From Linnemannia hyalina (taxonomy: Eukaryota > Mortierellomycota > Mortierellomycetes > Mortierellales > Mortierellaceae), in the NCBI GenBank assembly GCA_019671135.1, contig JAHRHY010000025.1, positions 248,001-312,000 of the forward strand: a stretch of 64,000 nucleotides of DNA. The letters run 5' to 3'. The notes under the pieces are model-generated. The model had not been told where the DNA came from, made no database searches, and saw only the letters and a list, made by a program, of their open reading frames with translations. Within the stretch, counting starts at the first letter, position 1. The number at the start of each line of letters is the position of its first letter. This document shows positions 1 through 12,379 of the stretch, piece by piece. Both the position numbers and the translations under genes were made by a program.

Positions 1-699
1 GCCCAATCGCTCTCTCACTGTCTGTGTGTCTGTCCGTGTGTGGAGAGAGTCGAACACAGAGAAGGCGGGAGAGGCGGTGCGAAGAAGTACACACAATGCA
101 GCCAACTGTTTCCATTGTTGTTTTATTGTCCCAGTGTCTGCTTTTGGCGTTGTTGCTGCTGTTGCTGCTGTTGCTGTTGTTGCTGTTATTGTTGTTGTTG
201 CTGTTATTGTTGTTGTTGTTGTTGTTGTTGCTACTGCTGTTGTAATTGTAATTGACACTGATGTTTCCCCCTGCACTTTGTCGTACCTTATCGTCCTCGG
301 CCTCCATACATGCAAAGAATGCTAAGCGCAACCTATTGTTCACCAAAGAACACAACGTAGCGTGTCAATCGTTAGCACAAAAGTCCAAAAAAAGAGAGCA
401 ATGCCATCCAACAACGAAGGAGTTGATCGTTTGTTCTTTGGTCGGTCTCATTCCTGTCTTCCATCAGTCTGCTGCTCTCAATGGTCAAGGTACTAGCAAG
501 CAAGAGGGTTGATTGTCACAAAACAAAGAAGAGAGAGAACGTACTGGCCAAGTTCGGCGGGGGAGGTTGCGTTGTCTGGGACGCCTGTGAGGCCTGTTGT
601 GTCGCGCTCGTCCCAGCTCCGCTCGAGATCGCGTTCGTTCTGGTCGGCATAAGACGATGCGGGTAGGGGCTGGAACTTGCCGACAAGGGTCTTCCACAT
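1..699 (-). CDS. 5' part of an Asn/Ser-rich protein of unknown function, runs off the window
   Basis: Two phase-compatible exons are seen on the minus strand. Exon 1 (699-545) starts with ATG, reads MWKTLVGKFQPLPASSYADQ and ends at a GTACGT donor in phase 2. Exon 2 (332 to beyond 1) follows a CAATAG acceptor and restores the frame, giving LRLAFFACMEAEDDKVRQ, then an Asn/Ser tract about 30 residues long (245-150), then a basic stretch without stops to the window edge. The CAA/CAG-type triplet repeat is read as AAC/AGC here. No domain was recognised. The intron is about 212 bp. Exon 1 is fairly convincing because it is compositionally balanced; exon 2 could also be non-coding microsatellite DNA. 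The rest of the gene lies outside the window. Confidence 0.45.
150..245. repeat. imperfect (TTG/CTG)n triplet microsatellite
   Basis: About 96 bp of TTG, CTG and TTA triplets on the plus strand. It lies inside the proposed Asn/Ser-rich exon of the first gene and would encode poly-Asn/Ser on the minus strand. Confidence 0.9.
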
Positions 700-1708
700 G
701 GTTTGTTGTTAGAGATCTCTCTTTTAGTGCTAGTGTGCGATGTGTTTTTGAAGTAGAGAGCTTAGGAAAGCAAAACAGGGAGACGGGAAGGGGGGTACTG
801 TACAAGTGTATGAGGAAGAGAGAGAGAGAGAAGGAGAGGGGAGTGCGAAAGAGAATCGGCTGAGGGAGCAGACAGAAAAGAGACGCGTAGAAGGAAGGAA
901 AAAAGAGGAGCGTCGGGTGTGTGGGTGAAGGAAAGAAGAGGAGTAGGAAGGATTGAGGGAAGGGAAGGAAGAGAAGGAAGAAAAGAAAAGGAGGGTAGAG
1001 AAGCAAGGGAGCGGGAGGGGAAGAAGCAAAAATAGAGCAGACCAGCCAAGCTCGTCCAGGGGGCGGACTAGAGACATGGCTTTCTTTCTTGTCTTTGACC
1101 CTTGTCTCTCTGTCGTGCACGCATATGTTGGATTCGTGGACAAGGCACGAAGAGGAGATACCAGACGACACTCTCTTTTTCTCTCTTTGTCTGTCTCTCT
1201 GCGCGGGTTTTGAACCAGGGGGCAGTTGGTTACTTGGACGGACGAGGGCACAAAGGGCAAAATAGCAATGCCATAAGCATCACTCTCGGTACTTTGGACA
1301 GCCGGGGACTGGACTCCACTGAAAAAGTCAGCGAAAGAACGGCACTGCAAAAATATCAACCCATCAGCAAAAATGCGTGCAGTGCATTGCCTCAGTCCCG
1401 CCCCTCCCTTCAGCCTCTTGAACCTTCTTTCCTTTTTCCTTCCCTCCTTTCATCAACAGTTGAACAGCCAAAAGCAACAGCAAACAACAACAAACAACAT
1501 CCGCAACAAACATGAACAGCCAACAACATCCCTGTGGCTGTGCCAGTTTTTCGTTTTTTTTTCTCTCCACTTCCAATTCGCGGCTTCTCCGCTGTGTTCA
1601 CACCAACCCTACCCCTTGAAGTGCAAGCAAGGGCTCCCATACTGACACCCTTGTTCGCACGATCAAAAGCACACCCAGACTAAAGTACAGCAAAAGTAGA
1701 CGAATTAT
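700..1708. other. intergenic, low complexity, promoter side of the minus-strand gene
   Basis: No convincing gene. 780-1060 is purine-rich on the plus strand (GAGAGAG and AAGGAAGGAAG runs), a typical strand-biased 5' flank for the gene that starts at 699. 1380-1680 is C/T- and CAA-rich and carries the 3' flank of the prolyl-tRNA synthetase gene. Reading frames here are dominated by Ser/Leu/Phe or Arg/Lys/Glu simple repeats. Confidence 0.6.
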
Positions 1709-3970
1709 TTATTCTTGAGCAAGGAGGCGGCGCTCCTGGAAGAACCCCTCGATCTTGGGCCACTCCAACGACCACTTATCACCAGACTTGCGGTGCTGGA
1801 CTTCAATGTTGCCCGTCCTCAAAAAGCCCTTTCCAACAACAACCATCCAGGGGTATCCAATCAATTCAGCATCTTTCATCTTGAATCCAAGCGTTGTCTC
1901 TGTCCGGTCATCCAAGATCACATCCGCTTTGACATTCAACGCCTTCTGTACGATATCATATACATTCTCAGCAGCCTCTACACACCCCTCATCCTCCGAG
2001 GTCACAATCACAACACGGTAGGGTGCAACCGACTCTGGCCAGACAATTCCCTTGTGGTCATGCGAGGCCTCGACGATGGAAGCCAACAAACGGGTAACAC
2101 CGAGTCCATAGCATCCCATCTGAATGGGCACCTCCTCCTGACCGTCCTCTGCAACAAATGTCGCATTTAATGGCACAGAATACTTTGTGCCCAACATAAA
2201 TGTGTGTCCAACCTCGATGGCTCTGGTGACCTCCATGGGTTCAATCAATCCCTTATTCTTTTGACAGTGAGGACATCCATCGCCAGGCTTGCAGTTGTGA
2301 TAGTCTCCATAGACGACCTTCAGTGACTTCTTCAAGTTACTAGGGCCGACCAATGATGACAATCCCTCAGGCAGTGACGATCCATCGAGCACGACATCCT
2401 TTGGTCGAGGAGGCTCCTGTCCTGGGTATAGTGACTGATCCACACAGAGCATAAGGTCCGTCACCTTGGACTCTCCCAGCAAGGTTTGAACATCCTGGAC
2501 TGATCCTGCAAGCTCAACATTCCCAAACGCCTTGGACACCTTGATCTCGTTCACCTCACGGTCACCCGAAGTTGCTACGGCAACCAAAGTGCAGTTTTCA
2601 TCCGGAGATCCGTCTGCAGCAGGGGCCTTCAAGACGCCAAATTTGAACCTGGGGTTGACGCGGACAGCAGACCGAGGGACAACATCCAACGACTCGATCC
2701 ACTTGGGGACCTCTTCTGAATTGCGGAACTTTGTTGCTGCCTTGGTTGGTGTTGAGGGTATGACTCCAATGGCGCGCTCCTCGTTGGACGTGTATCCACA
2801 TGATCCGCAAGACAGCAACGAATCCTCTCCGACTAAATAAACCGTAATTATATCCGCATTAGCAACAATGTCTGCAGGACCTGTATGAAAGACGAGTCGA
2901 CAGTGCTCAATGTGAGTTACCTTTGGAAAGGATATGGAATTCGTGTGAATGTGACCCTCCAATGTTTCCTGTGTCTGCCTCCGCCTAAAAAGGAAAGAAA
3001 GGAAACAAGCGTCGTTAACAAACAGCCCCGCAAATGTCGAACAAAAGCAATGAAACCATCCGTCAACGGGTGACTCACCACAGCATATGGTACGCCCAGG
3101 CGCTCCATAATCCTCCTGTAAGCGAGCACGACCTCGTCATACGTCTTGAAAGCCTCTTGCTCAGTGACATCGAAAGTATACAGATCTTTCATCACAAATT
3201 CCTTTCCTCGCAACAATCCACTCCTGGCTCTCAGCTCATCTCGGAACTTGCGCCCGACCTGGTAGACACGGATAGGAAGCTGACGATAACTCTGGACCTC
3301 CTTGGCAATCAGACTTGTGACCTCTTCCTCGTGAGTAGGCGCCAACAAGAAATCGGATCCCCGGCGGTCCTTGAGCTTGAACATCTCCTGTCCTGCACTC
3401 TGCCAGCGTCCTGTCTTTTTCCAATTATCAGAAGTTTGCATGTTAGGGAGCGACAGCTTTTGGCATCCAATGTTCTCCAGCTCGTCGTCGATGATAGCCT
3501 CGATCTTTGTGAGAATTCTGTGACCATAGGGTAAGATAGAGTAAATTCCTGAAGACGACTACTTTCAGGAAGATGTAAACTGCGTTAGGTTGTGTGAGAT
3601 AGATTCATCTGTCCACGTTCACATCATATCACGGAACAGATAGGGGTCAATTGAAAGAACGTACCTGGCGCATCATTCCGGAGCGGAGCAAAAGCTGTTG
3701 ACTGGGGACCATCTCCTGACCTGCAACGTGAACAAACTTTTGCTTTGACGTGGGGACCAAAGTCTTTGAGACACGATGCCGAAACTAGTATGGCCATTGA
3801 TATGCAAGAGAGAAATAGCGCGTGAATAAGTGATCGTCCCTGGATCAAAATAATAATGCCTTACAACACCTGACACAGAAACATACTGTAGAAGCATATC
3901 TCACGGAGGCTCCTGTGCCAGCACTAGCTGCTGAGAGCGTCCTGAGGGTGAGTCCAGTGTGCATGAACAT
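1709..3970 (-). CDS. mitochondrial prolyl-tRNA synthetase (bacterial-type class II)
   Basis: Joins proline to mitochondrial tRNA-Pro using ATP. Exons on the minus strand: 3970-3887, 3784-3665, 3558-3079, 2984-2921 and 2880-1709, which sum to 639 residues. Residues 1-28 (MFMHTGLTLRTLSAASAGTG...) are rich in Arg, Ser and Ala and look like a mitochondrial transit peptide. SQQLLLRSGMMRQ (~56-68) and GIYSILPYG match the class II ProRS amino-terminal motif. Motif 2 is near 174 (FRDELRARSG then KEFVMKD), ADTGNIGGSHSHEF lies in exon 4, and motif 3 is near 505 (GCYGLGVTRLL). A bacterial-type insertion domain lies between (~297-457), followed by an anticodon-binding domain from ~537. Family size, motif order and transit peptide all agree. 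It is divergent from the importin gene starting at 4438. Confidence 0.93.
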
Positions 3971-4437
3971 TGTCTAGCCTGAATCGAATGTGTGCTTGTG
4001 TGAATGAAATGTGTTTCCTTTTAGACGCGCTGGCTGATTCCGGGTGTATGGAGGTAAAGGAAAGAACGGAGCTCCCTCTCTGAAGGACTCTTGTTCCTTG
4101 TTCCTTGTTCCTTGAGACCCGTAACGGACTCGGGAAAATGTGGCTTAGGTTGCAAAGAAAGAGGCACTATGCCTAATCAGGAAGGTAACTGATCTTTGAC
4201 CAGGGGCAGACAAGCGCGTTCTATGAGCCAACAGGCCAGGAGGAGGGAAAAGAAAAGAGAGCTCTCTCTCTCTCTCTCTCATTCTTGGCCACCGTCATCG
4301 CTTCTTCTTTTCTAATCCGATTTCTTTACGCCACCAGCCTTTCCATACGGCATCACTTCTCCCCCTCTGCCCAACAGACGGATTCCCTCTTCCCTCGTCG
4401 ACTGATTCTCCACCTTTGACAACCAACAACAGCACCA
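3971..4437. promoter_or_regulatory. shared divergent promoter region of ProRS and importin genes
   Basis: A 467 bp gap between two divergent start codons, so it should contain both promoters. Visible elements are a triplicated TTGTTCC run at about 4089-4112 and an 18-20 bp CT/GA tract at about 4259-4280. There is no clear TATA box for either gene, as is usual for housekeeping genes. Regulatory function is inferred from position only. Confidence 0.5.
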
Positions 4438-7400
4438 ATGGACCAGGCAGTGTTCCAGACCCTGACAGACACTCTGTCCGCCGACCCTAATGCCAGGATG
4501 GCAGCAGAACTCAGACTTAAGGAACTCCAGTCCATGCCAGGTACACATGTCCTTTTGCCACATATTGGCTTTACTTAGAGTAGACGCGACTCTTCAAGGA
4601 AGACAAGTACTTACCACCGCCACTGCTTTATTCAAATAGAGTACCCTCTGAGCTTATGCAAGCTGACGCTGACGCGAGAATGCAACATCTCGCAACGCCA
4701 CTCTGCCGTGGTTTTGCTTAAGAGTTACATTGACCAGCAATGGTCGCCCAAGAGCCTGAAGTTCCGGGGTCCAGAGCCATCACCAGAGGTGAGTTGAATT
4801 GGAGTGACGTTGGGGTGATTTTATTCTGTTCCTCAGCTCAGTTGATAGGGGACGATGCTTTTGCCACCAAAAATTGAAACTCTGAATGACACATATTAAA
4901 TCTGTTTCTCCTTCTTTCCTGTCCTAGATCAAGGCGGTGGTTCGGGGACAGATCTTGACTGGCCTCTCCGACCCTACGAACAGGATTAGAGCCTCATGTG
5001 TGAGTAACACACAAACATGACGTAATGTCTTCCACAATCGCAATTGACTCCTCTGCATATTCTAACTTTTTGCGACAGGCGTTTGTAGTGTCAAAGATAG
5101 CTCACCTGGACTGGCCAGACTCGTGGCCAGAGCTCTTCGAAGTCCTACTAGGCCATCTCAAGACTGGCTCTACCGACGAGGTTCACGGTTCCATGCGGGT
5201 CTTGGCTGGTGAGTCTCGAAATTGGTTCTGCAAAGGTCCCTTCTCCCTTGATTCATTACCAGTGGATCCGCTCTGACTTTCTTTCCTGTCCGACAATACG
5301 ATAGAATTTGTGAGCAAGGACATTACCCATGTTCAACTGCCTAGGATTGCACCTGTCCTCTTCCCAGAGCTCCTTCGAATCCTTATGTCAGAGCAGGTGG
5401 GACTCCCTCGCTGCCTCCAGCATCAGTCACCCGCTGCATAAACAAGCGGGACAGAGGAACTTTAGAGCTTGACGACTGACAACGATACTTTAAACAATAG
5501 ACATACTCCCATGCAACACGGTCGCGGTGTGTCTCAATCTTCAGGAGTGCAGTCGATATGCTTTACGCGATGAAGGAGGAGCACCCAGAGGCCGTCAAGG
5601 AGTACCTCAGTCCGATCTTCAGTCAATGGAACGACGCCTTCATCACCATCCTGAACAAGCGTACAACAGACGATCCAGAGATTGAGGTTGCAGAGTGGGG
5701 TCTCAAAGTTGATATCATCAAGGTACCCATCAGTTAACCCACTTGTTGCACTTAGACTGCATTGCATCCTCCTCTTCGACCGCCAATCTAACACATCTGT
5801 GATCCATACCTATTAGTGCATAAACTTGTCGATCCAGGGCTTTCCCAAGCTCACGTCGTCGTATATTCTTCCGGTTCTGTCCACTGTGTGGCAGGAGATC
5901 CTATACTTGCGGCCAAAATATATTTCAGAGAACATTGCTACCAATGGCGACATCTCAGGATTCAGCTTCCAGGATTCGGATGGAGACAATATTGGATTCG
6001 AATCCCTGCTTCTTGTGCAGTTCGAGTTCATTCAGATCGCGTGCCGGAGACGAAAGCTGACCCAGTCGGTCTTTACGGGCCATGATGGTCACCCTGGAAT
6101 CCTTGACGAACTGGTCTGGAATACCTTGAGCTACATGCAGATGACGGACGATCAGGCAGAAACCTGGAATGCCGACCCCAACCAGTTCATTGCGGACGAG
6201 GATGCAGATTCGTTCACACATCATGTCCGTAATGCGGCACAGGATGTCCTTGCGACCTTGGTAGAACATTATGAAAGTCAGACTCTTCTCGCCCTCAGCC
6301 AGAGCATTCACCGGGATATTACTGCTTCTATGGCGGACAAGGCCGGCGGGAAAGATTACTGGTGGAAGGCGCAAGAGTCGAGTCTGCTGGCGGTTGGTCT
6401 CATGGCGAGTTACTTGTGCGAGAGTATAAAGCGGGGGACCCCTTCACCCATCGACGTCGGAGCTCTCTTTGACCACCTTGTTCTGGTCAATTTATCAGAG
6501 CACAGGCTCCCTTTCCTACAAGGCCGCTCTTTTGTCTTTGCATCGCAGTTTGCACCAATCCTGCCACTGAACCTGGCCGCTCAGTACGTTTCGGCGGCAG
6601 TTGAAGCCATTCTAAAGGCTCCTTCTGCAGTTGTCAAGGTGTCTGCCCTGAAGGCCCTCAACAACTTTAACCGCCACCTGGACAAGCAGTATATTGCACC
6701 ATACCAGCGATCCATCATTCAAGGTGTTGCACCACTTGTGCAAATCACTTCAGAGGAAACGCTCATCCTGATATTCCGCACACTCACAGCCACCGCAAAG
6801 GTAACGATACAAAGGCCCTATGTGTTTAGTTGTTCTGGTTTCCTTATCATTCTTTTCAAATACTAACTGCAAAAACCTACTGCTATGTAGATCGATGATC
6901 AAATTGCAGCCGAATTCGAGTCCATCCTTGGTCCAATCGCTCTTGAGTCTTGGGCAAAATATCATGCCGACGCTTGTATGTCCGGGGAGACAATGGACTT
7001 TTTCGATACCCTTGCTGCTAACTCCTATATGAACCCATTGCTCAACAAACGTGCTATACCTGTACTTTGTGGCGCCATTACTCCCGACAATCCCGACAGA
7101 GCAACTGTATCAGCTGCTGTTCAGCTTTTGCGGTCCTTGATCCGAGGAGGGCCGTCTCCGTTACCTGCTGGCTATGTTGCTCAGTTCTTCCCAAGTTTGA
7201 TGGCCGTCCTTCTTTCCATTGACGACAGAGACGTTCTTCAGGTATATTACGCGTAATTCGCGTAGTTTTATTATGCATGTTTTTGAACTCATTGCTTGTT
7301 TGTTGAAGTTGAAGACCTAATGCGTGATTACTTGATTCTAGAATGGGCAAGAGTGTCTCAAGATTCTAATTCAAAAGGACGTTCGCCAAGTCGCTGAGTG

Positions 7401-8758
7401 GTAAGCACTATTTTATTTCCAGCATCATCTACAAAGAAGAAGTAGGTTAATCTGACGTAATCCTTGTTGCCCTTTCCGATCCATCTAGGCGCGATGCAGC
7501 ATCTGGCAAGACTGGCTTGGATCTTTTGATTCAGTTTATTGCCAAGTTGCTGGACCCATCTCAGACAGAATCTGCGGCGCTGTTCGTGGGAGACCTTGTT
7601 TCCAAGTTGATCACGAAGGGTGATAACTTGGTGACACCCATTCTCCCAGATCTTTTGAGGGCGGTCACCATCCGCCTCGCAGACGCTAAACTACCATCCT
7701 TCATTCAGGTAATGAGAAACCCCTTTCATATTTATCTTGAGCAGTTGTTACTTCAGTACACCTGATTGATGCTGACCCGTCTACATATCCGTTTATGCTA
7801 TGTGGTTCGCGACAATAGCCGCTAGTCATGGTGTTCGCCCACCTGTGCCTGAACCAACATGAAACAGTCATCAACTTTTTGAGCACGGTTGATGTTCGCG
7901 GCCAAAATGGGCTACAGATTGTCTTGTCTGCCTGGCTTCTCAACCATGCTGACTTCCAAGGTCTCTATCACCAGAAAGTGAGGTACGTCTCACGACTTGT
8001 TGTCGTCATTGTCACTCATGGCCATAAGCTATTCTTTTACTGTTCTTGTTACTCACTATGGCTATCACCTCAACTACTACGATGGAATGAACTAGCGCTG
8101 TTGCTCTGACCAAGGTGTTTACATCTGGCGATCCTCGGGTGGCAGTCATCCAGGTCAAAGGTGACATGATCCTCAACGAAAACTCTCGTCGAACAACGCG
8201 TTCTACAGCCCGGAAAGGTATGCCTCCATGCTGCAACGGCAGACCTGTCATTGTTAGCCTACTTTCGAGTCCTCGTTGCTGATAGTTTTTTCGTCTACCT
8301 ACTAAAACATAGCTCCGAACCAGTACACGGTTGTGTCTGCGCCAGTCAAGATTGTTAAGCTTCTCTGTGCGGATCTGATCACCAGGATCGAGGAGGAGAA
8401 CCACTCGGGCGATTTCGGCGATGACGACAGTGAGGAAGACGATGACGACGACGACGAGGAGCCCGAGGCAGAGGACCGCAAGGACTGGAAGGGGTCCAAG
8501 AGTCATGAAAAGTCAGTCCTTCTGTCTGATGTCCTGGGCGATGATGGCAATGACTATTATGATGGCGCTGAGGATGGTGATGACGACCTGGAAGAAATTG
8601 ATCCGGACGTCCTTGCTGACCCAGTTTACCAGACCAACTTGAAAAAGTTCCTGGTTGATTTCTTCCGTGTCCAGCTTCCTTCTCCTGGCCTTGTTCAGTG
8701 TATCAGTGAGCTCAATGATGCCGAGAAGCAGACGCTATCAGGCCTCCTCGAGAACTGA
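4438..8758 (+). CDS. importin-9 / Kap114-type karyopherin beta
   Basis: Nuclear import receptor; the family carries histones, TBP and ribosomal proteins into the nucleus under RanGTP control. Thirteen exons: 4438-4540, 4640-4788, 4928-4999, 5079-5208, 5305-5396, 5501-5722, 5817-6800, 6891-7241, 7342-7400, 7489-7708, 7819-7982, 8096-8217 and 8313-8758, which sum to 1037 residues, matching the usual ~1000-1040 of this family. The amino end has the importin-beta pattern (AELRLKELQ, then SLCKLTL, RHSAVVLLKSYI and W...LKF). HEAT-like helices follow. A run of about 25 Asp/Glu residues sits near 920-945. The carboxy end (LSDVLGDDGNDYYD ... DPDVLADPVYQTNLKKFL) is the signature of importin-9. All splice phases agree. 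Confidence 0.93.
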
Positions 8759-9320
8759 TATTCATCAAACTTTAAAAATGAAGAAATAGTTCAACGAGTG
8801 TTGTTTTGAAGCATACTTTTGAATTTTCTGCCTCATACTTTTCTCAAGTGCTAACCGCCACCAATATTGTGACCCTTCTACAACAGTGTGCACCAGTATA
8901 CATGATATCAATGATGCAAATGTATCTGACCTCACATTGTTATGTCCACAAGCCATTGAGCGGCATTGAGGTATTTCGACGACCTGTTGCACAGCACTGA
9001 ACTAACTCCACCGCCTGTTTGTTAAATGAGCGCGACCAGTTAACAAAAGTAATGCCTTTAACGCTGAATTGGTGGATGACATCGAGTGAGACAAAGAAGG
9101 TTTCTATTGACTCAGTATTTTTATCTTCACATTCCAGAGTCCCCTTGATCTCTTCCCAAATATCACATAAACTTTTTCCCATACTGTTTTCGGCATCTCT
9201 TGATCTTTCGACTTTACCTTCTTTGCCAAATCCCTTGATCGCTTTACCAGCATCCTCTAATCTTTTTCCTTGATTTCCTACAACCCTTGTTTCATTTCTT
9301 ATTCTCACAGGCCTGCAAAA
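8759..9320. other. importin 3' flank, nothing else seen
   Basis: A/T-rich 3' flank. Short open frames on both strands have no recognisable domain and no consistent splice partners. I see no gene. Confidence 0.5.
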
Positions 9321-9339
9321 GAGTACGAGTATATGGACA

Positions 9340-9650
9340 GCACAAGTACATAGAAAAGGGGGTATGAGAGCGTTCAAGGGAATGGGTAGTGAAAAGGGAA
9401 AGCATACACAGCGCATGAAAAAAAGAAATGGAGCATGGGACGTGCAAGAGCGACGGTATTCGAAAAGAAAAATGTACTGCGTGTGAACGAGGAAATGGAG
9501 GTATAAGGGCATGGGTAACGAAAACAAGAAAATTATGCACAGTATGAACGAGGAAAAGGAGATATAAAGGTATGGGTAGCGAGAACAAAAATACACGCAC
9601 AGCGCATGAATAGAGAATAGGGGGTATCGGTAGGGCCAGTGCATGTGAAG
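9340..9650. repeat. degenerate minisatellite, ~62-70 bp unit, about 5 copies
   Basis: Units begin TGAA(C)GAGGAAA or a variant, carry GGTATAAGGGCATGGGTA in the middle and end in CACAGCGCA or CACAGTA. Copies start near 9343, 9416, 9484, 9545 and 9607; the last is short. On the minus strand the units read as repeated HALCV/SLPIPLY-type peptide, which explains the long Phe/Leu/Tyr-rich open frames there. I do not think those frames are a gene. Confidence 0.75.
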
Positions 9651-10373
9651 CCTGTGACGGATTTGGTCCCAGAACCTTTTTTTTACTCTTTGGCTGTTTT
9701 TCTTTAGACGCGTCAGATAACAATGCCCGCAAAAAAAGGGTCGCCCCGTCCATCTCTGGCATTCTGCGCAATGCGTTGCTGGTATAAAAAGAGACTGGGT
9801 CCTAGAGGCACCGGCTAACGCCGTTTCCTAAGTCTCGTGCTAGAGCCATTTAAATTGTCCCGTGCACGAGCCGTGGTAAAAGTTGTTGTGCTAGAGCCGT
9901 ATAAACTCTCTCTATTCCCCTCGCCTTTGAACAAGTGGTAAGCAGCGCCCACTTATTTTATTTTATTTTCCCCCCAGACATTTATTTCACGAAGTGTAAA
10001 AGTCGCAGACTTGATTTCTACAAAAAGCTATAGAGAACAAGGACGGAATAAAGTAATTCTTTGACTCGATATCCTCTTTTCCCTTGTCAACCATCACATG
10101 CTCTGCGAAAGTGTCTTTGGAAAAGGCAAGGAGCAAAAGAACCACCGCGATACCCTTGCTTTACAAGCACAGGATCTACATTTGACTAACAATGGTGAAG
10201 TCGAGATTGTTTGGACGGAATGGGGATATGGCAACAAGGATTGATCAAGATCTGGAGGATCATATTTTTGTTGATTTGTGCCGCTAGTCTGTGAAGGGTT
10301 CTCACTTGTAGTGTAAGCAAATGAAAAGTCAGCAACCTCGCCCTCCGAGTGATCCATTGCTCGACAAGGTTTG
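9651..10373. other. accessory spacer with possible solo-LTR-like sequence
   Basis: Contains TATAAAAAGAG at about 9782-9792, several short echoes of GTGCTAGAGCC (9838, 9890), a TTTTATTTTATTTTCCCCCC run near 9960, and AATAAAGTAATTC near 10047. The TATA box followed by AATAAA about 260 bp later resembles an LTR, but no second copy, terminal TG..CA or target-site duplication could be found. An 87-codon frame on the minus strand (10357-10094) has no recognisable domain. Confidence 0.3.
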
Positions 10374-12379
10374 CTACGGCTCCCTGAGGACGCTGAACAG
10401 ATCTCGTTGTGTCGGCGAGATAAGTGTTTTCTTCCGCTGTTTTGCTTTGGTTGGCGGTGTTCTCATGCCGGCCTCTTCATATCGCGGAGGAAACCTGAAT
10501 GCATCAAACCAGTTATGTTATTTATTGATGATTAGTAGGGCATCCGATAGTTTCACACAGTCAAGAGAGTTCTTGAGCAATAAAATAACATAACAGTACC
10601 TTCACTGATCGGATTGAGTTTCGGATTGCGCCAATATCGTCCCTAGCCCGAGGTAAATAGACTTTTTTGCTGACAGTGGAGGTGATAAACACCATGCTCA
10701 AGAGTGATAGTGCTAAATTCCATGCAATGGCCTGGAATAGAGCATAAGAAGATATATGTAAGTCGATTTTGACCGAAACAATGGACTAAAACTGCTTACT
10801 ATTTACTAGTCCAATTGAGTTTACTTACCAAACACCTGGATCACGACATGGAAAGGAAGATCAATGTTTAACTTGAGTTGTCGGTCAACCTCATTCTTCC
10901 CAAAGTTTGCAAGCTTTCACTTGTCTTTGAGATAGTCTAGACAAAGTTTAGTCCACGCGCACAAAATATAGTAAAAAAACTTACAGAACTTGGAAAATAT
11001 GGCAGAGCAGAGCATCTGTTTGGTCCGAGTATTGGTGGTGACACAAGGAACCCCGGGCCAGCTCTTGCTCTAGCGCGCAAAGCAACAGCGATTTGTCATC
11101 CCCAAACTCAAAAATATCCTGCATCAAGTGGTTCTTGACGTGCTGAATTGTAGCAGCTGGAATGTCCGGTACGTCGTCACTCCTATCCCGTATGCTGTCG
11201 ACCGACCTAGAGAATACATGCAGGTTAATTGAGCGATCCCAGGTGTCATGTATCAAGACAAGATAAACAAAAGTAGCAACATTGATAGCACACAACACAT
11301 ACACTCACGAACACACAGACACATTATTATTAGATATACTTACAGCAGAAAAGCGAAGTTGTTGGTAGTTGCCAAGAGGTTTTTCATATTCACCAGCGCA
11401 ACTCCCGATCGTTGCAGCCGATAGAACCCGTCTCTGACATCAACACCGTCAACTTCATAAGGTATCCTGATGAGCCCATTCACATCCAGGTGGAGTACGG
11501 CAGGCCTGGTGTGATGGCGTTTACTCGTGCCTGTCTCAGTTTCCGACGTCAACGTTCGCTATTAGAATGTATAAATATAAAATAATGAAACACTAGGTAT
11601 ACACATACTAAATCTCGCCAATACAAATACAGAACAAATTAGCTCTACCTTGTGTGATGACTTGTTGGATATCTCGCTTACTAACTCCTCATTAACTCGC
11701 TTGTTCGCCAAAGGGTTCGTTAAATTCTCCAGACTCCTCCCGCGACCCGGCAATCTGGTTCCTTCTTCTTCCACAGACCCTTGTCCGACACTCTCTTCGT
11801 CATCGTCCCGATGTTGGCGATCCTGATCTTGGACTTCATTTCTCCTGCAGTACTCCAGCCAGTGACTTCGCATACCGATCTTGCCTTCTTTAGCTTGGGC
11901 GATTCCTCCTCTAGATAAATATAAATATGAAGCACTTGTAAGAACCTGGATATATATTCTAGGATTCATTGGTCATAGCAGCGGATGCTCGAAAAATGTA
12001 ACTAACCTTCGTCAGGCGGCTCATTTTCTAGGTCACTGTGAGCTCTTACAAACTTGTTGAAGGCGACCTTGGACTGTACCTCCCCAACCTCATGTACAAT
12101 CAGTCCTGAACGATTGGCAACAAGCTCAGTACGGACTTCCAGAGCGCGCTTTGTCCAGAACCTATCCTCATAATGCGTACGAAAATGATCGAAGGATGTC
12201 TTCAAAGCTGGTCTTCTTTTTCGGCGGATGTAGATGGACTTGATCAGCTCACAATAGGCCTTTGTAGCTGATTCCCTGTCACTCAGGTCAAAACGGACAA
12301 CAAAGCTTCGTAGCGAAACGTGTTCCGCTACGGTTAGCTTATGTGTCCATTTCAAGTACTCTGGCGGCAGGCTTGACAT
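10374..12379 (-). CDS. multi-exon protein of unrecognised family, 3' part out of frame (possible pseudogene)
   Basis: Minus-strand exons 12379-12007, 11908-11649, 11558-11344 and 11206-10985 join in consistent phase, all with good donors (GTTAGT, GTAGAG, GTAAGT, GTAAGT). They give about 357 residues: MSSLPPEYLKWTHKLTV at the start, a basic block YCELIKSIYIRRKRRP and WTKRALEVRTEL in exon 1, then an acidic Gln/Glu/Asp-rich exon 2. The next exon (from 10936, with a GGACTAAAC branch-like site before TTTGTCTAG) meets TGA after 14 codons at 10893. A well-coding frame (FGKNEVDRQLKLNIDLPF) starts there one base off and continues into 10736-10597 (AIAWNLALSLLSMVFITSTV, a possible membrane segment) and 10479-10374. 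Either one indel broke the gene or the protein ends near 371 residues. Function is unknown. A relative lies at 33300-33818. Confidence 0.55.

Noticed and set aside
730..1359. Ser/Leu/Phe-rich minus frames upstream of the first gene
   Set aside because: Complement of a purine-rich promoter-type tract; no domain.
8940..9771. Long minus-strand Phe/Leu/Tyr-rich frames resembling membrane proteins
   Set aside because: They follow the minisatellite period and switch frames between copies; no start context or domain.
9780..10060. Possible solo LTR (TATAAAAAG ... AATAAAG)
   Set aside because: No partner copy, terminal TG..CA or target duplication found, so only noted as a possibility in the spacer.
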